A stretch of 64,000 nucleotides of DNA from Pseudomonas marginalis (lineage in GTDB: Bacteria > Pseudomonadota > Gammaproteobacteria > Pseudomonadales > Pseudomonadaceae). A program made the position numbers and the translations under genes. The DNA lies in assembly GCF_900105325.1 (NCBI RefSeq), contig NZ_FNSU01000003.1, forward strand, positions 1 through 64,000, written 5' to 3'. Positions within the stretch are counted from its first letter, which is position 1, and each line of letters starts with the position of its first letter. Of the stretch, positions 17,124 through 26,016 are shown piece after piece. The notes below the pieces were generated by a model. The model ran no database searches. It had not been told where the DNA came from and worked only from the letters and a program-made list of their open reading frames with translations.

Positions 17124-17735
17124 TCAGGCCTGCATGCCGTAGAACAGCAGCTCGGTGATACGCCTGACCTGGGTCGAGTGCGCGTCGATATCCGGGTGTT
17201 CCTGGTTCACCAGCCTGAACAGTTGCAGGTGCGAATAGTCGTTCAACAGGAACGCGGCCAATTCCACATCGAGTTGTGGGCGCAGCTTGCCGGCCCGTTG
17301 CAGTTCCCGCAGCAGTTCGCTGATTTGCGCCCTGAGCGCATCGTTCATGGCGCGATAACCGGCCGGCAGTTCATTGCTGCCGCCGAACAGGATCAGCGGC
17401 AGCAGTTCACGCCAGAGGCTGGGGTGCATGACTTCCAGGGCATAGCCGGTGAGCAGGCTTTCCAGGTGGCACAGCGCTTCGACCGGATCGTCGATTGTGT
17501 GGATCTCGCGGCGGGTGTCGCTGATTGCGCGCTGATCGGCGTGGTGCAGGATTTCCAGGATGATTTCCTGCTTGTTGCCGAAGTACTTGAACACCGTCGG
17601 CGGCGACACCCCGGCCTGGCTGGCGATCTGTTCGATGGTGGTGTTCTGGAAACCCTGGCGCTCAAACAGCTCGATCGCGGCCTTGCTGATAGCTTGCCGG
17701 CGTTCGGCTTTCTGACGTTCACGCAGTCCGCTCAC
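17124..17735 (-). CDS. TetR family transcriptional regulator
   Basis: A 203-residue one-component repressor. The N-terminal HTH is clear (ISKAAIELFERQGFQNTTIE, then QIASQAGVSPPTVFKYFGNK); residues 60-203 form the ligand-binding domain. The start is a GTG with AAGGA six bases upstream. It converges on the DUF3237 gene with 19 bp between stops and is the likely local regulator of the hydrolase-porin-binding protein module, although its operator was not identified. Confidence 0.9.
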   Translation of the reverse strand: MSGLRERQKAERRQAISKAAIELFERQGFQNTTIEQIASQAGVSPPTVFKYFGNKQEIILEILHHADQRAISDTRREIHTIDDPVEALCHLESLLTGYALEVMHPSLWRELLPLILFGGSNELPAGYRAMNDALRAQISELLRELQRAGKLRPQLDVELAAFLLNDYSHLQLFRLVNQEHPDIDAHSTQVRRITELLFYGMQA

Positions 17736-17833
17736 AGGAGATCCTTGTCACGAGTAAAAAGAGGGGCGCTTATCGCCCCGGTATCCCTGCAAAATACTTA
17801 ATTGGGTAAAGCTTTTAAAGCACTAATTGGCAT

Positions 17834-19591
17834 TCAAGGGATTTGCCGCTGATGCTTCTTCAACCGGTAGGCAAATTGAGCGCGGCTGAGCCCCACAAGC
17901 CTGGCGGCGGCGGCCAGGTTGCCGGCGTTGCGTTGCAGGGCTTCATTGAGCAGGCGCGATTCAAGGCCTTCGATGGAAAACCCCGGTTCCAGTTGGCCAA
18001 GGGTGTCGAACAGTGCCAGGCACGGCGGCGGTGCGCTGTTGGACAGGCTGCCGTGGTCGTCGAGGCCGTAGGGATCGGCCGGCATCGGTTCGTTGCGAAA
18101 CAGGTGCACCAGGTCAATGGGTTGGCCTTCGTCACTGGCGATCAGGCCGCGTTCGATCAGGTTTTGCAGTTCGCGCACATTGCCCGCGAAGTCATAGCGC
18201 AGCAACACCTTCAGGGCGCGCATGGTCAGGCCCGCCGGCGTTCGCGCGTATTCCTGGCAGAAGCGCGTGAGGAACGCATTGATCAACAGCGGGATGTCGT
18301 CCCGGCGTTCGCGCAGCGGGGGCAGGGCGATGGGGTAGACATTCAAGCGGTAGAACAGGTCTTCACGAAAGCTGCCGTCAGCTACGGCTTTACGCAGGTC
18401 GAGATTGGTGGCGGCCACCACGCGCACATCCACCTTGATACCGCGCACTCCGCCGACCCGTTCGATTTCCCGTTCCTGCAAGGCCCGCAGCAACTTGCTT
18501 TGCCCGGCCAGGCTGAGGCTGGTGATTTCATCCAGAAACAGCGTGCCGCCCTGGGCCCGTTCGAAACGTCCAGGCCGCGAGTGCGTCGCGCCGGTATAGG
18601 CGCCGCGTTCGACACCGAACAGTTCGGCCTCGATCAGGTTGTCCGGAATGGCGGCGCAATTGAGCGCCACGAACGGGCTGTCCTGGCGGCGGCTGAGCTG
18701 GTGCAACTGGCGCGCAAACATCTCCTTGCCGACCCCTGACTCGCCGCTGATCAACACCGTTGCCGGGGTCAGTGCGACACGTTGCAGGGCTTGTGTCGCG
18801 GCGTTGAAGGCCGCACTCGCACCCACCAGTGTTTGCGGCGGGTTGGCCCTGGCACTGTGGTTCACCGGGTGGTCGGGCGTGGGCGCGACCGTGGCGTTGG
18901 TGACGGCCTGGGACACATTCAGGTAGCGCAGGTCCTGCTCGACGTCACCCCATTGCTCCGCGGTCTTGCCGATCACCCGGCAACAGCGGTGGCCCATGCC
19001 CCGGCATTCCACCTCGCGGAAAATCACCATTTGCCCGAACAGGCCACTGACAAAACCGATCGCATAGCCGGTTTCAGTCCAGCACACCGGGTCCTGGCCG
19101 ATGCCGTAGGCGCCCACGTGTTCATCGGCCTCGCAGGAGTGGTGCCAGAGGAACTCGCCTTCATAGAACCCCGAGTCGGCATCGAACTTGAAGTGCAGCG
19201 GTTCAACCTTGGTCATGCCTTCCAGGGTGTGCAGGTGGGTCCCGGCGCGGAACACCGCGGCGGCATCGGCCTGTGGCCAGCGCTCGCGGATCAACCGCGC
19301 GTCCCGCGCGCCGGAGACATAACCGGTGCGGGTGAACAGGCCACGCGCCTGCTCCAGCCCCAGGCGCTCGATGACTTCCCGGCGCAGGGCACCGAACGAC
19401 GAACCGTGCAGCAACACCATGCGTTGATCGTTGAGCCAGATACGCCCGTCTTCGGGCGAGAAGAACAGGCAGTCAGTCAGTTCCGCCGGGGTGGGCGAGC
19501 TGCTGTCACTGAGTTGGCGGCTGTCGCCGCGCGGATGGTAGGGCGCGCTGGCCACCCGGTCGTCGGGCAGCGCGCTGGGGGGATTAGTCAT
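17834..19591 (-). CDS. Sigma-54-dependent activator, XylR/DmpR family
   Basis: Bacterial enhancer-binding protein of 585 residues. Domains in order: XylR N-terminal sensory domain (about 40-145), V4R domain (about 150-215, EGEFLWHHSCEADEHVGAYG with conserved Cys/His residues, and CRGMGHRCCRVIGK), sigma-54 AAA+ domain (about 255-490) and Fis-type HTH (NAGNLAAAARLVGLSRAQFA). AAA+ motifs: Walker A GESGVGKE, the sigma-54 contact loop GAYTGA, Walker B GGTLFLDEI. V4R members bind aromatic effectors directly. It is divergent from an aldehyde dehydrogenase with a -24/-12 promoter, so it probably activates that operon in response to a phenolic such as coniferyl alcohol (inferred). Confidence 0.93.
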   Translation of the reverse strand: MTNPPSALPDDRVASAPYHPRGDSRQLSDSSSPTPAELTDCLFFSPEDGRIWLNDQRMVLLHGSSFGALRREVIERLGLEQARGLFTRTGYVSGARDARLIRERWPQADAAAVFRAGTHLHTLEGMTKVEPLHFKFDADSGFYEGEFLWHHSCEADEHVGAYGIGQDPVCWTETGYAIGFVSGLFGQMVIFREVECRGMGHRCCRVIGKTAEQWGDVEQDLRYLNVSQAVTNATVAPTPDHPVNHSARANPPQTLVGASAAFNAATQALQRVALTPATVLISGESGVGKEMFARQLHQLSRRQDSPFVALNCAAIPDNLIEAELFGVERGAYTGATHSRPGRFERAQGGTLFLDEITSLSLAGQSKLLRALQEREIERVGGVRGIKVDVRVVAATNLDLRKAVADGSFREDLFYRLNVYPIALPPLRERRDDIPLLINAFLTRFCQEYARTPAGLTMRALKVLLRYDFAGNVRELQNLIERGLIASDEGQPIDLVHLFRNEPMPADPYGLDDHGSLSNSAPPPCLALFDTLGQLEPGFSIEGLESRLLNEALQRNAGNLAAAARLVGLSRAQFAYRLKKHQRQIP

Positions 19592-19637
19592 TGTTATGCC
19601 CCTGCAAAGCGAGTGATCGATATGAGTAACTGCTCAG

Positions 19638-19671
19638 ATAGTTATTAAACATAACCTTATCAATTGAACAA
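19638..19671. promoter_or_regulatory. Candidate activator site and ferR-type operator look-alike
   Basis: TTATCAATTGAACAA at 19657-19671 is centred on a CAATTG palindrome and resembles the upstream activator sites of XylR/DmpR regulators. It lies about 120 bp upstream of the -24 box, the usual distance. Directly beside it ATAGTTA-7 bases-TAACCTT (19638-19658) shares both arms and the 7-base spacing with the operator in front of ech (26645-26665). Assignment is by pattern only. Confidence 0.5.
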
Positions 19672-19781
19672 GTGGCAGCGCTGCGGTTTTTGCAGTCGAT
19701 TGGCGGGTGAGGTATGAGCGGTGTGTGCCAGGCCCCGTCCCAGAGCCCTCGATGCTTTATGTCAGCGTTGTTGCGTGCAAG

Positions 19782-19797
19782 CGGCACAGCCTTTGCT
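19782..19797 (+). promoter_or_regulatory. Sigma-54 promoter for the aldehyde dehydrogenase / calA operon
   Basis: The sequence CGGCAC-AGCCT-TTGCT matches the TGGCAC-N5-TTGCA/T consensus, with GG at 19783-19784 and GC at 19795-19796 in exact spacing. Transcription would start near 19808, giving a leader of about 54 bases before the ATG at 19862. The gene for a sigma-54 activator diverges from here. Confidence 0.8.
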
Positions 19798-19861
19798 CAA
19801 GGCTTGATGCGGCGTTTGCACCCTGTGCAGGCGATGACAATTACAAGAACCGGGAGTTGCC

Positions 19862-21337
19862 ATGTCAGTACCTGAAACCACCCACTTGCTACAGCGGGCC
19901 ATTGCGTCCGAATGCCTGTTCAACGGCGACTGGATACCCGCCTCGGGGTCCGTGATCCCGGTGATCGAACCCGCCACCGGCGAACCCCTGATGCGCTGCG
20001 CCATGGCCAACCCGGCCGACATCGCCGTCGCCTGCCGCAGCGCGGCGTTGGCGCAGCCGGCCTGGGCAGCACTCGGCCCACGGGAGCGCGCCGAGGTGTT
20101 TCGCAAGGCGGCGGACCTGGCCCAGCAGTCCTTTGCCGAACTGGCGCTGTACGTCGCGCGGGAAACCGGCGGCGCGTTGTTCAAGGGTGAACACGAAGTG
20201 CGCGAAGCGATTGTGCTGCTGCATCAGGCGGCGGGGCTGTTGTCCCAACCTCACGGGCTGGTGCTGCCCAGTGCGGCCGGTCGCCTGTCCTATGCCCGGC
20301 GTCAGCCCCATGGCGTGGTCGGGGTGATTTCACCGTTCAATTTTCCGCTGGTGCTGTCGCTGCGCTCGGTGGCGCCGGCCCTGGCGGCGGGCAATGCGGT
20401 GGTGCTCAAGCCCGACCCGCAGACCCCGGTCAGCGGTGGTTTTCTCATCGCCCGGCTGTTCGAGGAGGCGGGTTTGCCCAAGGGCCTGCTGCAGGTGTTG
20501 CCCGGCGCCGCGCCGGCGGGTGAGGCGCTGTGCCGCGATCCGAATGTGCAGATGATTGCGTTCACCGGGTCGACGGCGGCGGGGCGCAAAGTCGCCGAAG
20601 TGGCCGGACGACACCTGAAAAAAGTCGCGCTGGAACTGGGCGGCAAAAACCCGCTGATCATTCTCGAAGACGCCGACCTCGACCTGGCCGCGAGCAATGC
20701 CGCCTGGGGCGCCTGGCTGCACCAGGGGCAAATCTGCATGGCCACCGGCTTGATTCTCGCCCATGAATCCATCGCCGAACGCCTCACGCGCAAGTTGGTG
20801 GACAAGGCCCGGGCGTTGACCGTGGGCAATGCCGCCCGCGGTGAAGCCGCGCTCGGCCCGTTGATCAACCAACGGCAATTGCAGCGCGTGCACGAGATCG
20901 TCAGCGACAGCCTGCAAGCGGGCGCACGGTTGGAGGCGGGTGGCGAATACGACCAATTGTTCTACCAGCCCACCGTGCTCAGCGGTGTGCGGCCAGGGAT
21001 GCGCGCGTTTGAGGATGAAATCTTCGGGCCGGTGGCCACGGTGGTCAGTTTTGCCACGGACGACGAGGCCATCGAGCTGGCCAACCGCACCGAGTACGGC
21101 CTCTCGGCCGCCATCATTTCACCGTCGGTGGGGCGTGCCATGGCCATCGGCGAGCGGCTTGACTGCGGCCTGCTGCACATCAATGACCAGACCGTCGCCG
21201 ACGAATGCATCAACCCCTTTGGTGGGCGAGGCGCTTCCGGTAATGGCGGCAGCGTAGGCGGGCCGGCCGATTGGGACGAGTACAGCCAGTGGCAGTGGGT
21301 CACGGTGAAGAACACTGCACCTGTCTATCCGTTCTGA
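19862..21337 (+). CDS. NAD(P)-dependent aromatic aldehyde dehydrogenase
   Basis: Aldehyde dehydrogenase superfamily, 491 residues, most like benzaldehyde-dehydrogenase-type enzymes. Motifs: VISPFNFPLVLSLRSVAPAL, ALAAGNAVVLKPDPQTPVSG, FTGSTAAGRKVAE cofactor loop, catalytic Glu in ALELGGKNPLIIL, and the nucleophile Cys in HQGQICMATG. GGGAG precedes the ATG. It is first behind the sigma-54 promoter, followed after 57 bp by the coniferyl alcohol dehydrogenase gene. It therefore probably oxidises coniferaldehyde to ferulate, as CalB does in Pseudomonas sp. HR199. Benzaldehyde or vanillin as substrate cannot be excluded. Confidence 0.85.
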   Translation: MSVPETTHLLQRAIASECLFNGDWIPASGSVIPVIEPATGEPLMRCAMANPADIAVACRSAALAQPAWAALGPRERAEVFRKAADLAQQSFAELALYVARETGGALFKGEHEVREAIVLLHQAAGLLSQPHGLVLPSAAGRLSYARRQPHGVVGVISPFNFPLVLSLRSVAPALAAGNAVVLKPDPQTPVSGGFLIARLFEEAGLPKGLLQVLPGAAPAGEALCRDPNVQMIAFTGSTAAGRKVAEVAGRHLKKVALELGGKNPLIILEDADLDLAASNAAWGAWLHQGQICMATGLILAHESIAERLTRKLVDKARALTVGNAARGEAALGPLINQRQLQRVHEIVSDSLQAGARLEAGGEYDQLFYQPTVLSGVRPGMRAFEDEIFGPVATVVSFATDDEAIELANRTEYGLSAAIISPSVGRAMAIGERLDCGLLHINDQTVADECINPFGGRGASGNGGSVGGPADWDEYSQWQWVTVKNTAPVYPF

Positions 21338-21394
21338 GCCCTGGCTCATCGCTTTGATCCACCTATGCCTATACAAAAACAAGAGGGCTTGAAC

Positions 21395-22162
21395 ATGAAC
21401 CTGCACAACAAAACCCTGGTCGTCACCGGCGTCGCCTCCGGCATTGGCGCCGAGCTGGCGCGGCTCGCGCGCTTCCAGGGTGCCACGGTGATCGGCGTTG
21501 ATCGCCATGCACCGCAACTGACCCTGGATGGCTTCTTCCAGGCTGACCTGGGCGATCCGGCCAGCATCGATGCCCTGGTGGCACGCCTGCCGGCGCGGGT
21601 CGATGGGCTGTGCAACATCGCCGGCGTGCCCGGTACCGCGCCCGTGCAGGCGGTGGCCACGGTCAATTACCTGGGGTTGCGGCACCTGACTCAAGCGCTG
21701 CTGCCACGCATGGCGGCGGGCGGCAGCATCGTCAATGTCGCTTCGGTGCTCGGTGCGCAGTGGCCGCAACGCCTGGAGCTGCACAAGGCCCTGGCCGTGA
21801 CGCAAAGCTTCGAGGCCGGGCAGCAATGGCTGGCGGCCAATCCGGTGGAGCAGGCCAGCTGTTATCAGTACTTCAAGGAGGCGCTGATCGTGTGGAGCTT
21901 CCAGCAATCCCAAGGCTGGTTTCGTGATCACTCGGTGCGTATCAACTGCGTGGCGCCGGGGCCGGTGTTTACCCCGATTCTCGACGATTTTGTCAGCATG
22001 CTCGGGCCGGAGCGGGTGGCGGCGGACAGCCAGCGCATGACCCGTCCGGCCCTGGCCGATGAGGTGGCGGCGGTGATCGCCTTCCTTTGCTCCGACGCCG
22101 CGCGCTGGATCAACGGGGTCAATCTGCCGGTGGACGGTGGGTTGGCGGCGACCTACGTGTAG
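21395..22162 (+). CDS. calA: Coniferyl alcohol dehydrogenase, CalA-like SDR
   Basis: Short-chain dehydrogenase of 255 residues. Cofactor motif TGVASGIG near the N-terminus; catalytic YQYFK. Distinctive family segments are GLCNIAGVPGTAPVQAVA, VNYLGLRHLTQALLPRM, GGSIVNVASVLGAQWPQRLE and CYQYFKEALIVWS. I recognise these from the coniferyl alcohol dehydrogenase of Pseudomonas sp. HR199 (from memory, not a search). The start at 21395 has AGAGGG upstream. The reaction would be NAD-dependent oxidation of coniferyl alcohol to coniferaldehyde. It is the second gene of the sigma-54-controlled operon. Confidence 0.85.
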   Translation: MNLHNKTLVVTGVASGIGAELARLARFQGATVIGVDRHAPQLTLDGFFQADLGDPASIDALVARLPARVDGLCNIAGVPGTAPVQAVATVNYLGLRHLTQALLPRMAAGGSIVNVASVLGAQWPQRLELHKALAVTQSFEAGQQWLAANPVEQASCYQYFKEALIVWSFQQSQGWFRDHSVRINCVAPGPVFTPILDDFVSMLGPERVAADSQRMTRPALADEVAAVIAFLCSDAARWINGVNLPVDGGLAATYV

Positions 22163-22243
22163 GGGTTGCTACAGCGGTAAGCCCCGGTGCGGATCCACCG
22201 TGCCGGGGGTCTTGAACAACAACAAAAATACAGGACATACAAG

Positions 22244-23191
22244 ATGCTCAAGCCTATCTTGCGGGCGGCTGCGGCCGGGACCTTTATCGCACTGTCATCG
22301 ACTGCACATGCTTACGACTTGCCCGGCCTCAACCTGGGCAGTACCAGTTTCTACGACGGCTCACCGGCACCCGCCGGCCCTGGGTGGTATCTGGAGGAAT
22401 ACCTGACGTACTCCCGGGCCAGCCGTTTCAATGATGCCAACGGCCACAAGCTGGCACTGCCCAACCAGGACGTGGAAGTGGTGGCGCCTACCACGCAGAT
22501 CATCTACCTCGGCCAACCCTTGGCGAATGGCGCGATGCCCGGATTCACCCTGATCAACACCTCCCTGGCCCATGTGGATGTCGACGACGGGTTGAACAAT
22601 GCGGCCCTGAGTTCTCGCGCCGGCTTTGGTGATGTGATTGTGGGGCCCTTCCTGCAACTGCCGACCCTGAGCCGTGCCGATGGCAGCCCGCTGTTGACCC
22701 AGCGTATCGAAGCCGATATCTCGGTGCCGGTGGGCGCCTATGACCGCAAGCGCTCGATCAACCCAGGCAGTAATTTCTGGTCATTCAACCCGTATTACGC
22801 GGCGACGTACTGGTTCAGCCCGAAGTGGTCGACGAGCGGGCGGTTCATGTACCTGTGGAATGGCAAGAACGATGATCCGCAGGCAGGCTTCGGGGATGTT
22901 TCCGATACCCAGGCCGGGCAGGCGTTGCATGCCAACCTGACCCTGCAATATGCCGTGAGCCAGCAACTGAGCGTAGGGGTTAACGGCTACTGGTTGAAGC
23001 AGATCACCGACACCCAGGTCGATGGGCACGCCGTGAGCGGGCGTCGGGAGAAGGTCTGGGCCATCGGCCCAGGCCTGGTCTACGGGTTCAGCAAGGAAGA
23101 CGTGCTATCGGTAAATGCCTACTTCGAGCAGCAGGCGGAGAACCGCACGCAGGGCAACAAACTGGTGCTCAATTGGCTGCATAAGTTCTAG
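22244..23191 (+). CDS. Outer-membrane channel, phenol MetA-degradation (SphX) family
   Basis: A 315-residue outer-membrane protein with a signal peptide ending AHA/YDLPG, and AGGA eight bases before the ATG. The N-terminal LPGLNLGSTSFYDGSPAPAG and repeated amphipathic strands, ending WLHKF with a terminal Phe, fit the MetA-pathway porin family found with aromatic degradation genes. It probably admits hydrophobic phenolics such as coniferyl alcohol. It closes the calA operon; its last 23 bp overlap the convergent MFS gene. Confidence 0.82.
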   Translation: MLKPILRAAAAGTFIALSSTAHAYDLPGLNLGSTSFYDGSPAPAGPGWYLEEYLTYSRASRFNDANGHKLALPNQDVEVVAPTTQIIYLGQPLANGAMPGFTLINTSLAHVDVDDGLNNAALSSRAGFGDVIVGPFLQLPTLSRADGSPLLTQRIEADISVPVGAYDRKRSINPGSNFWSFNPYYAATYWFSPKWSTSGRFMYLWNGKNDDPQAGFGDVSDTQAGQALHANLTLQYAVSQQLSVGVNGYWLKQITDTQVDGHAVSGRREKVWAIGPGLVYGFSKEDVLSVNAYFEQQAENRTQGNKLVLNWLHKF

Positions 23192-24377
23192 TGGGCGCCG
23201 TACGCACCATCACGCTGATGATGGTCAGTGCGGCAATCACCACCCCGGGGGAGGTCGCCAGCAGTACCCCGGCGGTGCCGGCGCCGGCGGCGAGCAGTTG
23301 CCCGGCCGCCAGCGGCCCGGCCACCGAACCCAGGCGGCCGACGGCCACCGCGGCACCGACACCGGTGGCGCGCACCGAGGTCGGGTAGGAGGGCGGTGCC
23401 GATGCGTACAGCACCAACTGCGCGGCCATCACGAACAGGCCGGCGGCAAAACCGGCGATGGCCATGGGCACGATGCCCACCGACAACCCGACCCCGGCCA
23501 ACGCTGCGAGCAATCCGGCATACACGCCCAGCACCACTTTGACGGCATTGCAGCGGTCCAGCAGCACGCCACCGAGCAGCGAACCGAGGGCGCCGCCGAT
23601 ATTGAAGAGCATTTGCACCATGCCCGCCTGGGGCTTGCTGAAACCTTGCTCCAGCAACAGCGACGGCAGCCAGTTAAGCAGCATGTACATCACGGTCAGG
23701 GTGAAGAAATAGCTGAGCCACAAGGCCAGTGTGGTGCGGGCGCGACCTTCGCCGAACAGCGCCTGGCCGGTAGAAGGGCGGGCGCCGTGCGGAGTGTCGC
23801 GCTGTTGGCGAAAGGCGCTGGACTCCGGCAGCAGCAGGATCATCAACGGTACGGCGAGCAACGGCGCCAGGCCACCGATGATAAAGGTGGTCTGCCAGTG
23901 CTCACTGGAAAACATCGCCACCACCGCGGCCAATGCGCCACCCAGCGGCACCCCGCAGTACATCACGCTGATGGCCGTGCCCCGGTTGCGTTCGCTCACC
24001 GCTTCGGCGCACAGCGCGATCAGGTTGGGCAGTGCGGCGCCCAGGCCCAGGCCGGTGAGAAAGCGCACCAGCAACAGGCTGGCGTAGCTGTCGACAAACG
24101 CGGTGCTCAGGGAAAACAGCCCGAACAGCAGCACGGCACCCACCAGGATTTTCTTGCGCCCGATGCGGTCGGCGACCCAGCCGCCGAAGAACGCCCCCGG
24201 CAGCAGACCGATGATGCCGACGCTGAACACCCAGCCGAGCATCTTCGGATCCAGGGCGAACGTTTGACGTAACCCGGCGGCGGCAGTGCCGGCGGCCTGC
24301 AGATCGAACCCTTCGATCAGCGCAACGATAAAGCACAACGCAATAGTCAGCGTCGAACGACGCGATGGACTGTCCAT
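23169..24377 (-). CDS. MFS transporter for aromatic acids (MhpT/AAHS-like)
   Basis: Inner-membrane major facilitator of 402 residues with 12 predicted helices. Family signatures: the aromatic-acid-transporter N-terminus CFIVALIEGFDLQAAG, the loop 2-3 motif GGWVADRIGRKKILVG, and LTGLGLGAALPNLIALCAEA. GAGG seven bases upstream selects the ATG at 24377 over a TTG two codons earlier. It diverges from an OprD-type porin and overlaps the end of the MetA-type channel. Probable cargo is ferulate or another hydroxycinnamate (inferred from context). Confidence 0.87.
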   Translation of the reverse strand: MDSPSRRSTLTIALCFIVALIEGFDLQAAGTAAAGLRQTFALDPKMLGWVFSVGIIGLLPGAFFGGWVADRIGRKKILVGAVLLFGLFSLSTAFVDSYASLLLVRFLTGLGLGAALPNLIALCAEAVSERNRGTAISVMYCGVPLGGALAAVVAMFSSEHWQTTFIIGGLAPLLAVPLMILLLPESSAFRQQRDTPHGARPSTGQALFGEGRARTTLALWLSYFFTLTVMYMLLNWLPSLLLEQGFSKPQAGMVQMLFNIGGALGSLLGGVLLDRCNAVKVVLGVYAGLLAALAGVGLSVGIVPMAIAGFAAGLFVMAAQLVLYASAPPSYPTSVRATGVGAAVAVGRLGSVAGPLAAGQLLAAGAGTAGVLLATSPGVVIAALTIISVMVRTAPTRTYAAN

Positions 24378-24685
24378 GGGCAAACCTCATTGTTGTTTTT
24401 GTTGTGGTGACGAGCGCGAGTGGCTGCTGGTGATTAAGATAACAAAGATAACTAAAAAATGAATCGTGGATTAATCTGCCCATAAAACATGAATAAATTC
24501 ATGCAATTCATAAGCTTGCGATGTTGATTCATATACAACTAAAAAATAGATAGCTTTATTAATGTTCGATTATCGCTCAGTTGCGGTTGACGGGCACCGT
24601 CGGCTGTTTCCATTCTTGGCTCGCGAAGCCGACCGGGCCGAGCGTGTGCCACCCCAAAAACAACAACAAAAAATGGACATCGAAC
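24378..24685. promoter_or_regulatory. Divergent regulatory region with CATGAAT palindrome
   Basis: The 308-bp AT-rich gap between the MFS gene and the oprD-type gene contains the palindrome CATGAAT-AA-ATTCATG (24488-24503). A direct repeat GATAAC-AAA-GATAACT lies near 24438-24453. These may be operators for the two divergent transport genes; no gene or clear promoter consensus was found. Confidence 0.4.
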
Positions 24686-26011
24686 ATGCCAGAACTCCCT
24701 ATGGAGCACGCCGTTGCAGCGGCGCCCGTCGCCTGTGTGTCGAACAATACCCCACGCCTGCTCATGGCATGCCTGGCCTTGAGCGTGCTGCCCACTTCGC
24801 TGTGGGCCGCAGGCTTTATCGACGACAGCCATGGCACCTTGACCTTGCGCAATTACTACCTGGACCGCGACTACAAGGACGACGGGGCGAAGACCGCCGC
24901 GCGGGAATGGGCCCAGGCGTTCATCCTCAACCTGGAATCGGGCTACACCCCGGGCCCGGTGGGCTTCGGCCTGGATGTGCGCGGGTTGATGGGGGTCAAG
25001 CTCGACTCGTCGCCGGACCGCAGCGGCACCGAGTTGCTGCCGGTGTCGGCCAGCGACAAGCGCGCCGCCGATGAGTACTCGCGCCTGGCCCCGACTGCCA
25101 AGCTGCGGTTTGCGCAAACGACAGTGAAGGCCGGCGATGTGTCGATCTTCCTGCCGTTCGCCTTTGCCAGTCCGTCGCGCCTGCTGCCGCAAACCTTTCG
25201 CGGCACCACCTTGAGCTCCAAGGACATCGAGGGCCTGACCTTCAACACCGGCTACATCGACCGCATCAACAAGCGCGACTCCACCGACTACCAGGCCATG
25301 ACCATCGCCTCGCCCAACCGGCGTTTCAACGCCACCGCCACCACGTCGCACCTGGCGTATGTGGGCGGGGACTATCAGGTCAACAAAGACCTCAGCCTGC
25401 GCGTCTATCACTCCCAGGTCGCCGACCTCTACCAGCAGGACACCCTGGCGCTGTTGCACAACCTGCCGCTGGGCGATGGCGTGCTCACCAGCGACCTGCG
25501 CAGTTTTTTCAGCCGCGAGGATGGCAGTGCCAAGGCGGGCAACGTGGATAACCGCAACCTCTCGGCGCTGTTCGGCTACCGCCTCGGCGGCCATCGCGTC
25601 AGCCTTGGCTACATGCACTCAAGCGGGGAGACGGCCACACCCTATATCTCCGGCACCGAGTTGATGGGCATGAGCGAGCTGACCATGAGTTCGGACTTTC
25701 TCAACGCCAAGGAGCGCACCTGGCAGGCTATCTACGACTATGACTTCGCCGCAGCGGGTGTGCCGGGGTTGAAGACTCGGCTGCGCTATGTGCGCGGCGA
25801 CAACATCGAACTGGCCGCTTTCAATGCCGAGGACCGCAAGGAGCGCGAGTTCCAGATGGAGTTGGGCTATGTGATCCAGGACGGCCCGCTGAAGAACGTC
25901 GGGTTCATGGCGCGCAAGTCGATCTACCGCAATGACTTCCCGAGCGGCGCGGCGTTTCGCGATGAAAACCAGACCCGTTTCCTGGTGCTCTACACCGTGG
26001 CGCTCTGGTAA
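24686..26011 (+). CDS. OprD-family outer-membrane porin
   Basis: Specific porin of 441 residues. A long signal region ends near LWA/AGFIDDSHG, and the mature start (FIDDSHGTLTLRNYYLDRDY) is the standard OprD beginning. Later OprD segments are YSRLAPTAKLRFAQTTVKAG, RTWQAIYDYDFAAAGVPGLK and TRLRYVRGDN, ending TVALW. OprD members near vanillate or ferulate genes (OpdK type) usually take up aromatic acids, and the context supports this. Start choice between 24686 and 24701 is uncertain. Confidence 0.9.
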   Translation: MPELPMEHAVAAAPVACVSNNTPRLLMACLALSVLPTSLWAAGFIDDSHGTLTLRNYYLDRDYKDDGAKTAAREWAQAFILNLESGYTPGPVGFGLDVRGLMGVKLDSSPDRSGTELLPVSASDKRAADEYSRLAPTAKLRFAQTTVKAGDVSIFLPFAFASPSRLLPQTFRGTTLSSKDIEGLTFNTGYIDRINKRDSTDYQAMTIASPNRRFNATATTSHLAYVGGDYQVNKDLSLRVYHSQVADLYQQDTLALLHNLPLGDGVLTSDLRSFFSREDGSAKAGNVDNRNLSALFGYRLGGHRVSLGYMHSSGETATPYISGTELMGMSELTMSSDFLNAKERTWQAIYDYDFAAAGVPGLKTRLRYVRGDNIELAAFNAEDRKEREFQMELGYVIQDGPLKNVGFMARKSIYRNDFPSGAAFRDENQTRFLVLYTVALW

Positions 26012-26016
26012 GCCGC

